A stretch of 64,000 nt of DNA from Enoplosus armatus (lineage: Eukaryota; Chordata; Actinopteri; Centrarchiformes; Enoplosidae). The position numbers and the translations under genes were made by a program. The stretch covers positions 6,868,501 through 6,932,500 of the forward strand of contig NC_092193.1 of assembly GCF_043641665.1 (NCBI RefSeq), written 5' to 3'. Below the pieces are notes generated by a model. It had not been told where the DNA came from and ran no database searches. It saw only the letters and a program-made list of their open reading frames with translations. This document shows positions 1 to 13,000 of this stretch, piece by piece (position 1 is the first letter of the stretch; the number at the start of each line of letters is the position of its first letter).

Positions 1-2719
1 ACAACACTTGACTAACGTGTCACATAGTTTCATGGTCAAGAAAAAAAAAGTCAAATTCAAATTATGAGTAGAAGCAGTTTAATCACCATATTAAATAAAT
101 ACTACAAAGGACTACAAAGAATATTGATCTGCCATAACAGGACATAAGTGATCCTGTTCACCTCATGAGTAGAGTACAGCATTTACAATCCCCCGACCCC
201 CCAACATGTGTACGTTCAAGCTGTACCTTGACTAAAAGGTTTTATTATGTGACAGATGTCCCTTCATCTGACTGCCAGGACGTCTGTCACCTCCTGACAT
301 GAATTGGAGGTCATCATTGTCCAGATGATCAAGAACACGGGTTCCTCCAGCACTCATCTAAACAGCTGTTGTGTGTTTGATCTGTTTACATTCTCGGCTG
401 GCACACGGGCAGACTGACACCGGTGACCTTATCCACCGGTGCTTCCTGAGAGTTTGTTGGAGATGAGGAGCATGCAAATGAGCTCTTTTAGCCAATCACC
501 AAGTTGCCTGCAGTTGTGAGCCCAGTCTAATCACTTTCCCCAGGAGTTGGTTTGCCTCAAAGCGGATGGTCAAAGAATCCTGGATGACTCGTCCCCCCTC
601 CCTCTGCCTTGTGCTTATGATTCCCATCTCTGTCGCTCAAGGATATTTTTTTGTCCAAACTAAGCTCTGCCAAATATAGTTATGACAGAGTGTGTGCTCA
701 TGAAAAGGGCATTAATCATTCAACTTCTTCAACATCTTTCACAACTTAAGGTTTGAGGTTGTTTACTTTTTGGATGAAATGGATAAGATCCGTTCTTGGT
801 TTTCCAGGCCGGCTTTCTCTTGAATGTTTAGTAAAGGTGATAAAGATAGTCCAGGATAAACAGTGTCGAGGACAGGTGTTCTGCATCAGGGAGTTAGCCC
901 TGTTCTGTTTTTATTTTTAGCTGCAGACCTTCAGGGGTTCTTCAAAATATGTTGGCATCAAGAGTGTTCTCCTGTGGCGCACTGTGGCACTGTCACTCAC
1001 TTTCATCACACACTGGTTTAAGGTCTTTTTTAACTATATACAATAAAAAGCAGTGTGCAAGCTAAAACTTAATTTAAGATTAATTGATATATTTATTCAG
1101 CTCTTACTAAATTTGTGTAAGATTTCTTAGTCATGCATTCTGTTGAAACTAATGGGGATAAATACATTTTTGATATTCAACATTTTCATGCATACACTAC
1201 AAATTATCCAATTAGACCCATTTGAATGGTTGCAGGCGAGACAGTTATTACACTATTGCACCACATGGGCCCTAATTAACAATAGCTGTTAATGCAGAAG
1301 AACACCTGCTGAAAGACATCTGCATCTAAAACCCCTCATAATCGTTTCTGATATGGTTAGCAGACACGAGTGTTTTTAATTACAGCACTTTTCTCCCTCT
1401 CTTAAGTCCAAATCAGGTTGGCTTTGGTGGATTTAATGGCATTTCACAAAAGTGGCAGGCCATTACTTCGATTTCATTAAGAGAGGAGGTCTAAATTTCA
1501 TGCAATTCAGAGTTAAATCAAATAATTTATAGTTAAGTAATGGGCATGTTTATTCCACAAAATGTAAAAAGAGCATTTGGCGAATGGCTGCCACATTTTA
1601 AAATGTACACGATCTGAATCTGCTGGGTGAATAAATTCTGCTTTGTTAAACAGACCACCCTGTCAAGCATTTTTGAATGCAGCTGCCGCTGTGGAGTTGT
1701 GTTTGGATTACTACGCTGCTGATTAGAGAACTTTTCACACAGTGGTTTGGTGGTTTGAAACATGGCAGGGAAAATCTAGGGAGGAAGAAGTTGAGAGACA
1801 CTCTGTTCTCCCACATCTACAGTGATCTGGCGGTTGATCTAAATGAATGAATGTGAGCTTTGAGTTAGCTGTCATCGGCCCACATGCTCCACAGTGTCTA
1901 CAGTCACGCTGATTCATCCACGTCATGTTGACAATGTATAAACATTTGTGAGACTGATTCAGTAATGGCTCTTATTCCAGCTACTTTGAGTCTGACTGGG
2001 TTGATTCTTGTAATTCCTCTGAACTTTATTCAGTTCTCTGAGAATGGATGAAAGGAGTTGTGGCTGCCAGTTCACCACATGGCCCCCTCGGAGGCTTAGG
2101 AAGGAAAGACGAGACGAGAGCTCCCACTAAGCTGCTCGGAGACTGCCATGTTATTGACAGTCAATGCAGCAGACTTATCTTTGCTGGCAATGACGGAAGT
2201 CATTGTGAACTTTCAATCTGTGTCTTACATGCCCACAAGAAATGACGTAATAGACTTTAGAAAGAGAAATAGATTATAGACTAAAGAAAGGAAAGTAACC
2301 TTTGCTACATAGGCTGTGAGGTCATTGACAGAAATAGTGATTTCTGCAGAATGGCTAGTGCCTCAACTCTGTCTCCTGTAAAATATGTTTCTATACTACT
2401 AACTTGCTTTTCCAGTTACATTTGGAAGGAAACGTACAGTAATTACTGCCTTGATTGAGTTCACTGGCAAGATTTCTTTCCAATCCAGGAAAGTTCGGGA
2501 AGTGTAACCAGAGACAGGAGTTTGTGTCCTGTGTCCTACGTGTTGCTAGATTTAAACTAATAAAACACTTGTAAGGTTCAACTGAGACCACAATCTTTCC
2601 CTTACCTTGAATCTGCTCATTGGTTTTTTTTACCAATGGAAAAAATGACTACTTGTAATGTAACGTGGTCTCTTGTGACAAACCCATATTAAGACTTTGA
2701 GGTTCCCCTCAGCTCCATG

Positions 2720-3050
2720 GAGCCTTTTAGCATATTAGCTTGTTGTTTTGGTTTACTGGCTCGGTTCAGACTCAGCGCTCTCATCACCTTCGTTTTCAGT
2801 TGCAGCTTCAGTTCCAGGCAGCTGCTTTCAGTGAAAAACATCTGATAACCCGCTGTACGCCACCTTCCCAACAATTAGTGGAGCATTTAGCAGCTAAAGA
2901 GTCAGATGTTTTACTCAGGAGTTGGTGGAGCAAAAAGGAGAGTGAAACAAAACTCCAAATATATGATATAAGCTCCGTGTCTGCTGGATATGTATAAAAG
3001 CAACTGTTTGCTAATCATATGTCATATCAACTTTATAAGGTAATCATTTG
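2720..3050. mobile_element. MITE family B, copy 1
   Basis: This segment matches, in reverse orientation, the copy at about 45335-45700. Shared blocks include agcatttagcagcta, gagtcagatgttttactcaggag, aaaaggagagtgaa and gctccgtgtctgctggatatgtataaa. It has no coding capacity; the short open frame across it is accidental. Confidence 0.6.
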
Positions 3051-3093
3051 TCAATGTTGTTTTCGTTGTCCCCAAGTGGCCAACATACAAACT

Positions 3094-3113
3094 AATTAAT
3101 TAATTAATTAATT
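3094..3113. repeat. (AATT)n short tandem repeat
   Basis: Five copies of a four-base unit at the edge of MITE family B copy 1. Confidence 0.9.
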
Positions 3114-3339
3114 TTAGGCAAATGTTGATGGTGAACAGCTTGCAGATGTGTTGAATAGAAAACTTTCCTTGTTATATCATATATGTTAAATGATACATAT
3201 TATATATCAGTTTGGCGACACCTGAAGTTGCTCGACGTCGTCCCTTATCCATTCTTTATATATGTTACAATCTATTTATAATTTTGTCATCATGATTGCC
3301 CACACTGTAAATGTATTATGTAGACACGTATTGCATGTC

Positions 3340-3445
3340 TGTCCATCCTGGGAGAGGGATCTCTTCTCTGTTGCTCTTCCTGGGGCTTCTTACATTTTTT
3401 CTCTGTCAAAGGTTTTTTTGGGGGGAGTTTTTCCTCAGGTGTAGT
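3340..3445. repeat. Teleost interspersed repeat fragment (ggtttttttggggggagttt type)
   Basis: The block gagagggatctcttctctgt, then ttgctcttcctggggcttct and the end gtttttcctcagg belong to a very common fish repeat. Partial copy. Confidence 0.5.
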
Positions 3446-6400
3446 GTCACACAACATACAATTTATAAAATGTGACGCATGGCATTTTGGGATTGTTGGC
3501 AGAAAGTAGTGCACAAACCATGGCCATCTATTATAGTGCATACATTTCACATTAATTCTGGAAAAATAAAATGGCAGACAGTTAGTATATATAGTGCACT
3601 ATATAGTAAATAGGAAGTGATTTCAGACACAGCCGTGCATGTGTGGCAAACCAGTTTGAGCGTCAATATAATGAGCAGAGCGTCTATCTCTAGTTGCTAA
3701 AATAAACAAGAAGTTCAAAGGTCATACCAGATTCTGCCATTGCCCCTCTTTGATCCCTGTACCTTTCCTTCTTGGGGGTGAAATTCACTCATCCATATGT
3801 TTGTTTGGGGACAGGGAACAGTTGGAGCGTTTAGCTTCCTGTCAACCCTGTGCCCTTGACTCTGTTCTGAACTGGCCCTGCCCAGCACATCATCACCGCA
3901 CCACTGCGTACCAAGACACCGAGATGACATGCAACATGTCCCCTGACTCCAGGAGAGGGGGGGGGGAGTCATCATTTATTCTTCCACTCGCCTGCCACCT
4001 CTGTTGTCTCCTGGCTTTTTAATTTCCCTGTCCCTTGTTTTCTGTCAGCTGATGATACACAATATCCATGCCTTGTTTGAACATGTGGAGGCTGCATGCT
4101 CCATATGAGGTGAGCACTTGACAGATAGAGATATGTCGGCATTATTCCCTGCGATCTGTGACAGGTTAATTCTTAGAGGGTTGTAAATACAAAGACGGAT
4201 GAATTATGCATGGAGATATAAAAGAAAGTGATGGGTTTTGTGGTTCGACTAGACAGAGTCTTTCTGGACAGCTTAATATTTGAATGCATGTTTGCTGTCT
4301 GAACTGGAGCCATATGCCAACCATATGCATAAGTGCGTCATTCTGTTTTTAATTTTTATCCAAAGCAGACATAATACTTAGCAAACAGCCGGTTTGGAAT
4401 ATTTTTTCTTAGATGTATGCAGCATTGTTGCTTTCTCAGCACAAATAATAATTGCAGGTTTCCTTTTGTTGCTGTAAACTCAAATTACAAGAACATCAGA
4501 CTGTTGTTCACTAATACAAATGTTGTCTCGTATCCATATACATTCTCTTGCCAATTCAAGTTCTCTAATATCCATACTGAAAATTAATACGTTTTATAAG
4601 CAATTATCGTTCTGGGAAACAGAATGTACAATGCTTATGTTGTGTTTTGCTCTCCGCTCTTTTCACTGACATATGATGATATATGACAAGCTGCTTGGCA
4701 TGGCAGACTGCCAAACCTGGATGTACTTTGATATTATGTCTGCCCACTGTGTTTGATATGATGAAGTGAAAATATGACATATGTTTTCACTTAACACAGC
4801 TGGGGATGAGGCACATTTAATTCAAGGAATTCAGACAGCATATTCAGCAGAAATAACCAAAATGGCATTGTCAAGCAAGTCCACATCATTTTATTCCAAG
4901 TCTTGTAGAAGTCATTAAGTTTCAAGTGTGTCAGGCTGAGGCTAGTTTTCTAAGCTTCAAGGAAAATGAGCAGCACCACTACATCACATAACAAAGGCTA
5001 CGTATTTATATTTACGTGTTAGCAGGGTTATTGTTGGAGCCGTGTAGAAAGTACAGTGACAACTGCATTGATAACGAGATGATGCATCAGGATCTGTGTG
5101 ATTCAGCTCAGCAGGTGATTGATTGGTTGATCACATTGTACGTTCACGCAGCTGTGGTTCACCGAAGCAGCATGTTGCAGCGTCGGGGGGGGGAAAGAAA
5201 ACCTGAGTTTTTACAAGTTGGGAAAAGTAGAGACAAACAGCCCAATCAGTCACAATTAGGAAGTTTTTTAATCACCTGTTGGACACGTGTTTTAGCCAAA
5301 GCATCAAGCTCAAAGTGGCTATTGACCAGCTGGACTTGTATCATCAATGGCTGCAATGCGACTGATACTTCAATTAGATGGAAGGGTGCAGCTATGAAAA
5401 AACTTTGTTGTGGCTGGTGAAGATGGGTCTCATCTTAACTACTATATATACTACTGGGTAGCTTGTGAATCTCCCCAAGGAGATCGATAGTCTTATCTTA
5501 TGTAAACCTATAATAGTCATAATAATTTATTTGTAGCAAATGAAAATACTCAAGTACATAAAAATTGTAGTTAAGTACAGTACTTAAGTAAATGTACTGT
5601 ACAAGATGTACCTGATTGAAAACATACCCTGTCATCAATAAACCAAAAAAGGGTTCTCATTTGACCAAATACATGGTCTGTGATTGCTCATACCAAAGTG
5701 AGGTTATTATTATTTTTGTGCCCAGCTCTCGCTATTTAGGAGTCAGTTGGTATTTTAGGTAGTTTCAATTTGTTACTTTCTGTGCGGGAAAAAGTTGACA
5801 TAAGGATTTCCAATTAACATACAGATTAAATCTTACGATACAAAAAAACTGGGACACTGTGTGATTTTGAAAGTTATTTTACACACAAAGTTTGCCAAAT
5901 ATAGTTTTATGTTTACATTTGAAGATGAGCAAACTGAAAGTGAATTGAATGCATCCTCACTTCTCATCTCTTTTCAAATTCCACATCAACAAACTTTACA
6001 TAAGATATTAAATCTTTTTTGTTCCCTTTAGGTTTGAATTTTAAAGCAGGGTGACAAAGACAAATCTCATTAGCATTTACTGCTTGAGGACTCAAATTGC
6101 AGGAGATAAGACGTTATTTTGGAATGATTCAAAGGAAATCCTCTTACCTCACGATATGACTCAGCTTCCGTCGTCCAGCCGCATCTAACTAATTTGCTGT
6201 AGACTCACATGCCAACGCATTTTTGCCGCTTGCCTGGCAAAGGCTTTACTGTAATACAAGCATGAATGTTTCATCTGTGAATCACTGTGTTTGTCTTACA
6301 CCTCAGTACACAGGAAACAATTAGTTATTTCAGTGTGTGTGTGGTGCCTATACCAACGACAAAGTAGTTCATAGAGAGCGACAGTAGAGCTTTGATTGAA

Positions 6401-6463
6401 GGTACTTTCCAAGTGATGGCGTGGTTGCGGTGACCCATGGGCCTCAGCCAGTTTGAGATTGCG

Positions 6464-6477
6464 CCCCCCCCCCCCCC
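6464..6477. repeat. Poly(C) run, 14 nt
   Basis: Homopolymer run; its length may be unreliable in the assembly. Confidence 0.9.
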
Positions 6478-7989
6478 TCAGAGAGCTTCCTGTCCCTCAT
6501 GTTTTCATGCGTGTCCATGTCAGCTCTTCTACCTTTTCAAAACAGAAATAAGAGGGTAACTGAAACGTCCACACTGTAATTTTAGAAATAAAAGATTTTT
6601 TTTCACCATTAAATTGAATTATTTTCGCTCTCCCAGCCTTCAGTGCTTCTACACCCATTCGGCATCCTTTTATGCTTGACAATCTGAATGGGATTCTTGT
6701 AAAGGATACAGTAATTTAATTGCTCAAAAGCTATTTGGCAGTCTGGCTCTTTGTTGCTGCCCAAAAAAAACTCAACTTGGCTCACCCATCTGCCAAAGGT
6801 TTTTTTCTTTCATTGCAGGGATGTGCATATGCATGTGAAGGACTTCCCCTCCCTCAAGACACTGTGTAATTTTGGCCAGACTGAGGAGTGTCAAGCAATC
6901 AAGCCGTGCTCTCATGGGAGAGGGACACTTTGGAAGCTTTAACCTCAAAAGCCTGTGTTGGTGGGAATACAGCTGTGAACGACAGCTTTTATTAAAAGGC
7001 CACATTCACCTACTTAACATGAAAACAAAGCAGATAGCCTCTTCCTGAATGTAATACCGGAGCTAGAATGTAATATAGTCGAGAATATTGTAGCATCTCT
7101 TTCAGTGGTCTAGTGCTGTGCTGTGAAATTTCAGGCTTTGGAAACAGATCTCACAGATTTCACAGTTTATATTAAGGTTGGCACCAATGTGCAGCAGAGA
7201 TCAGCAAGTATGAAGTTAAATTTGAATTTCCACAATGATCTTTTTAACTTTATTTTTGTTCAGGTAAAAACAGAAGCGATTGTTTTTCATGAACGACACA
7301 TATGATCACTAACTTTTCCTTATATTCGTATTCAGAAGTTACGTATTGGAGCTATTGGAGCTGTTCCCCTTTGCTCTGTGCTTTCTCTGCAGTGTCTCCG
7401 GCTATAAAGAACCAAAATAAAAGCAAAAAGTTTCTGGTTCTGTTCCAGAAGTAAGAAAACCTCACCGAAAATCATATTGACATTTCTAATAATGCAAATA
7501 ATTAGAAATCCAACCTGAAACATTATTTTACTCAATAGTAGGTTGTGTGGTCAGTAAGGATGGTAGTTTAAGTCTAATGTTGTTTAGTCAGTGTTTCCGT
7601 TTTTAGTGGCCAACCACCATTTAACGATTACAATTGTCCTAATCCCCAAACCATCGCAGTTTAAACATCACAACTCGACAAATGCAGCAAATCCATGGGC
7701 GAGTCAAGGTGCAGCAGCTAGTTCAGACATGTCTTTATAGGAGAGCGGGTAAATTTTCCTGGGAGCTGTCGTTTTTTTGTTCATTAAAAAATTACACTGT
7801 CATTGTATAACTTCCTTCAAATCACGAGGGTTTCATTTTATGATAGTGCTGTAGTAGATGTTAATTTAAATTACAATATGTAGAATAAACAGCAGGAACA
7901 CCAAGAGGCAGATTGCATTGAGTTATAGAAGAACAGGAACAGAGGCTAGCCCAGAGGTGAGGTGTAGCAAAGGCACGTTAACACACACT

Positions 7990-8285
7990 TAAAATCCCAA
8001 ATTGACATTTTTACGTCTGCACAGGTTGAGCAAACAAGATACAATATGTTAATGAGTGAGTTTTAAAATTGTTGGTAGGTGTATTTATTTATTTTATGTC
8101 TTTGGACCTAACTAAGCTGGCTATTTCCCCCTGTTTCCAGTCTTTATGCTAAGCTAGGCTAAAGACATCACAGCTGCAGCTCTATGCTTAACGTACAGAC
8201 ATGAGATTGATATTGATTTTCTCATCTTTCCCTTGGAAAGAAAGGAAATAAATGTATTTCTCAAAACACTGAACTATGCCTTGAA
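7990..8285. mobile_element. Fold-back MITE family A, partial copy
   Basis: This is the right half of a repeat seen four times in the window. Shared blocks are gttaatgagtgagttttaa, ccccctgtttccagtcttta, tgctaagctaggctaa and catgagattgatattga followed by ctcatct. The left arm is not recognisable here. Such elements, with long inverted arms around gcttagcataaagactgg, are common in teleost genomes and encode nothing. Confidence 0.6.
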
Positions 8286-9326
8286 GGTGTGAATATGTAC
8301 AGCACATCAACTTGCCTCTAAAATCCCCTAGAAGTCAAAACGCTGGCTGTGTTTCTTGAAAAGGTCAAGCATTACAGGGCTGCATTTTATGTTTTTGTTC
8401 ATTCTTATTTTTCTATTTTGAAAAATCATGAACTGAGTCAAAGGGGAAACACTTGAAACAGAGAAATAAGGGCAAGATGACAGGCAACTGTTGCGACCCA
8501 CCTCCCCTTAGGAAACCCAGCCATCATGTTGTCAGACCATATCGATCACTGAGAAAGAGCGAAGGAGACTGTGCTGTAGAGAGGGAGACAGGCAGAGAGG
8601 TAGGGATAAAAGTATAGAAGGGAACAGTGTTCGTTTCCAAAAGTGGCTGATGTGATTTTATCATGCACAGTGAAAGGGTGACATTTCAGTAATGCTTTAT
8701 TCCTCACTTTGGCATTTCAAATTAATAAAAGCCTCTAATAACTATGCAGATTGAAAAGATGGAGGATGAGTTGACACACAATGAGCTAACACACTGAACA
8801 ATGCAGCAATTTCACTCTCGCTCTTTCTTTCGCTTTCTCAATTTCATCCCAGTTTCTATCAATTTCTCTGCAATGACCCCTGCATCTCATTGTAAAGAGT
8901 CTGTGTCCTTTGATTTTCTTCTCAACGAGAGAGAGCACTTAGAATCCCTCAGTGGCGAGGTTTTCATGCGTTTTAAAGCTGCTTATATGAGTCAAAATCA
9001 ATAATGCAATGATTTTAGAATAGTTTATCATTGTATTGTTAGGGCGCACGCCTCCTGGGGTGACAAATGGATTATACTTTATTTTTGTTTTTGTTCTAAC
9101 ATGTTTCAAACTAATAGGAGTGAAACAGTAGATAATTAGAAATCTGGGTTTGTGTAAATAATTCTGGATTTCATAGTACATTCTTACAGTTGATGTAATT
9201 TTAGGGCTTGGCCATTTATATCAGCAAAAACTAGGGCTGAAATCAGTTAATTTCAATGGAATCGCCATCATCATCAATGGAGGCAAGGGTAAATTTACAT
9301 GGTGCGTTTGTCCATAATTTAAATTG

Positions 9327-9785
9327 GGTGATACAACTGTCATGTCTGTGCGTCAAGTATGGAGCTAGAGGTGGGAGGCGATTATCTTAGCTTAGCTTAG
9401 CTTAAAGACTGAAAGCAGGTAGCCTGGCTCTTTCAACTTTGAAAAATATACCTGCCAGAAGCTCTGAAGCTCACTAATTAATTTAACATTATGTCTAATT
9501 TCTTTAATCCATGCACAAGCAATTGTGTAAACAGTGGTTGCAGGGCATGGCTGTTGCTTGCCAAGAAATAGTTACAGAGCATGACTCTGTAACTAATAAT
9601 TTTACTTTTTAACCTACTGCTTTTGTACAGATTGAATAGATAATTAGTGAGTTTTAGAGGTGTTGTTGCAGTTTCCCTCTGCTCCGTTTCTTTAAGTCAA
9701 GCTAAGCTAACTGCCTCCTGACTCTAGCTCCATACTTAGCGCACAGACGGGAGATTGATATTGATCGTCCCATCTGACTCTCAGA
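9327..9785. mobile_element. Fold-back MITE family A, full-length diverged copy
   Basis: Both arms are present: the left carries tcttagcttagcttagctta and aaagactgaaagcaggtagcctggctct, the right carries attagtgagttttagaggtg, aagctaagctaactgcctcc and gggagattgatattgatcg. The arms are inverted relative to each other around about 9560. No open frame for a transposase is present, so it must have been moved by enzymes from elsewhere. Confidence 0.65.
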
Positions 9786-10006
9786 ACAAGAGCAAATGAA
9801 CGTAGTATTCAAGGTGTTGAATGAATTAAGCTATCATACTGTAGCTGTTTCGCAATGTTCATCACATTACCGAGCTTCCAGCACCACCTATTCGCAAGGA
9901 CGAATACATTTTGCTCGAATTACCCTGCACCAAGATTTTCTGATTTCTACAAAGCATACAAACGATCTATGTTTTAATATTAAACAGACAGTATATTACT
10001 CACATT

Positions 10007-10040
10007 ACATTTTATATATATATATATATATATAAAATGT
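10007..10040. repeat. (TA)n core inside a perfect 34-bp palindrome
   Basis: A TA run is flanked by acattt on the left and aaatgt on the right, so the whole 34 bp equals its own reverse complement. Confidence 0.95.
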
Positions 10041-13000
10041 CATTTGGCCATGATGAAAAACGATTACACTCATTTATGTAAATAGATGACAGATGGTATT
10101 TGTTGAATATATGAAATAAAGACATGACATGCTGAATATAAATGGGGGACTAAACTGACATACACAAAGCCTTTATGCTGTATAAGTATAATGCTATTTG
10201 AAATATGTGTGTTAGACAAAACACACTGTGCAGAATGATCAAATCAAACAAACATATGAATCTTGTCATATGCGTGAAGCCATCTTTATCCGATGTTCCT
10301 TTCTGAATGATGAGTATAAATATCTTTAGCACAATCTACAACCCCCGGTATTGTTAGTGTCAAGCTCTATCTGTACAGGATCAAAAGAGATGCCTGTAAA
10401 TTCATCTGATGTGTTTATTTTACACACTAATGTCTGCCCGCGTTAAGTATTCCTTCTAAAGTATCTTGACAAGAGATACATCAATTTTTACCCCACAAGC
10501 AGACCGCGTTTCATCCAGCAGGCTGTTTTGGAATATGGAGCGCGGCAAAGAGCGGGAGATATCTAGCAAAGAGAATTAAACATCCTCTCATTATAGCAAT
10601 GTTAAAGCTTTTCATTGAATCCTGACATCAGAGGGAATCTAATCCCACACACACAACCAAGCTCACACACACGCAGAAACATGCAGCCGCACACAAACTA
10701 ATGCACAGGTATGCTCACGTACAGATAAACATACACACAAATACACACAAAAACAACAAATACACATGTTCAAATGACTTTCATTCAGTTCTCCATATGT
10801 AAACACAGAGATTTTCATACACACAAGCGAATGCACATACTCGAAAGTCCCCACCACCATCCCCCATGATAATAAGACGGTGTTAAATTTACCCCAGTGG
10901 GACTCTGCCACATGGGACAGATAATGAGGCCAGGTGTTAATTAAACGCCCCGTGAATCCCAATCAAGGCTGGGGCCCTGGATTGCAGCACACTTGATTTG
11001 CCAGGCAATGTACTTCAAAAGGCCAGACTGGCTGGGCTGCAGTCCTCAAAGGGACTGCTTCGGCGAGGGCTACGTTCCAAAGGGCTTGGCATGTGGCAAA
11101 TCGAAACACGAGCGACGGGAGAAGTTTGTGTTTTTGTTTTGATCCGACGTCTGCACCGATAGCGAGTCACAGCCACCACCTCTGCACCCTCTGATGTGCT
11201 GTTTACTTAACCACCTCATAGATATATTTTCATTTTGTTTGCTGTGTGCAGCCTCACACATGATACTTAAAGGAACATACTGATCTGTCTTTGCAAGTTT
11301 TACATCTTTAACTACAAATCATGTATTCTGCACATTTTTGCTGACCATTTTGAATGCATTCTGTACAGTTTTAGATTTTATTTTTTTTCCCACTGTTCCA
11401 AACAGCCATTGGACGCAGGTGAAACTTAAAGGGAACAGCTTCCTCAGTGCAACATGGTCCACTTTAATGACCATCTCAACAGCTGGAAAACAGAACTCTA
11501 ACAGCAAATGTAATACATCACTTTACTCTTTTTTCACACGCATGACGTATTGCTCTGATAACCTAAACAATTGTTAACTCTACATTCAATTTGCCATCTA
11601 CACACAAAAATAAGCGCATATTAAAAATACAATTAATTTACAAACGAGGGAAGATGAGCTACAAAATAAATCGCAAAAGTACTTCACTCATTTTACCCGT
11701 ATTTTTAACATAGCTGAAGCCAATGAGATCATTATTGGTATTGGTATTATACTAGAGACTAAAAGTCAGGATATATTAACTTGAAACATCATCACAGGTT
11801 ACAGCCGTTTATGGGCAGTTTAACCAGCATTTTTTCCTTCTCTTCCAAAGAACTGAAAGTATCCAATATTTCACAAGAAAAAGGAAACATAATTCTGTGT
11901 AATTTCTTGTAATATCATATGTGACCCTTTGAAATTATACTGCGACTCCCATGTTGGCAATCACTGGATTACATATACCGTACAGAAAAGAATGCAAGCC
12001 AATGGTTGCCTGGAATGGTAGACACTTTTACAGAAACTTTAGTTGTGATGTAAAGAGTATGTGATTCATAGTAAATGGGTTAAAGCGTGCGAAACCACTG
12101 GTAACCTTTAACACGCTCAGATGTCGGGGGGGGGGTTTAGGCAATCCTTCACATGTCCTGACCACTTAGGTTATCAAACGATCATATAAGATAGTGTTTC
12201 TTTCACATGCACAATATTGAATTGCCATTATCTGTTATCAGGTCTCAGACACTCATAACCCTCCAACCTCAGATATGATACCATGGAGCACTCATAGGTC
12301 ATGATGAGCAATCCTCCCGTCCTTCATTCCTCTGAAGGTCAGAAGAATGAAAAGCCTGGCTCTGTTGTGAGCCACTGCTGGCCCTGACTGCAGGTCATTA
12401 AAGCTCTATTGAGTTTCTGCCAAAGCTCTGACTCTCCCAATATCTCACCATGGCTCATCTCAGCTGTCTCTTCCGTAAGGGCTTATAGCAAGCCTTGAAA
12501 GGATCAACACCCAGTCTCTGTGTTCACTATACACTTGAGCATTCCCTCTTCTAAAAAGCAGACCTAGATCTATCTTGATATCTTCTTTTTTAGCCTGTCC
12601 TCTGTGTATCACCAAAAGCGTATCATCCTCAGTCATATCGAGGTACCATGTGAGTGCCGGGCAAAGAGAGCTTGCCTTTTAGCACTGATTGAAAGTTGAG
12701 AATTTATTGTGGCGCCTTATGGGCATCTTGTGATTTTGTCAAGTGGTGCTCCAGCTCACATCATCGTCATTTTTGTTGTTCTGGATCAACTCCCTGAACA
12801 CCAAATCACAGGCGAGTGATATCACCAAGCTGTCATTTGTCAAATTTTCCTCCTCTTGTGCTCCCCATGAATGAGGATGGGCATCCGGAGGTGTGATAGA
12901 GGGGGTTTGGGCCAGCGACAGGTCTGCAGGTGTCATGCGGCAGGTTAGGAGGTGTAAGGCCGAGCAGGATGATGGGCTGATTAATCCAGCAACACCTCAG

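Noticed and set aside
5016..5420. A 134-codon plus-strand open frame in the upstream intron
   Set aside because: No recognisable domain, composition like translated intron, and no splice-site or promoter context. Long frames of this size occur by chance in 64 kb.
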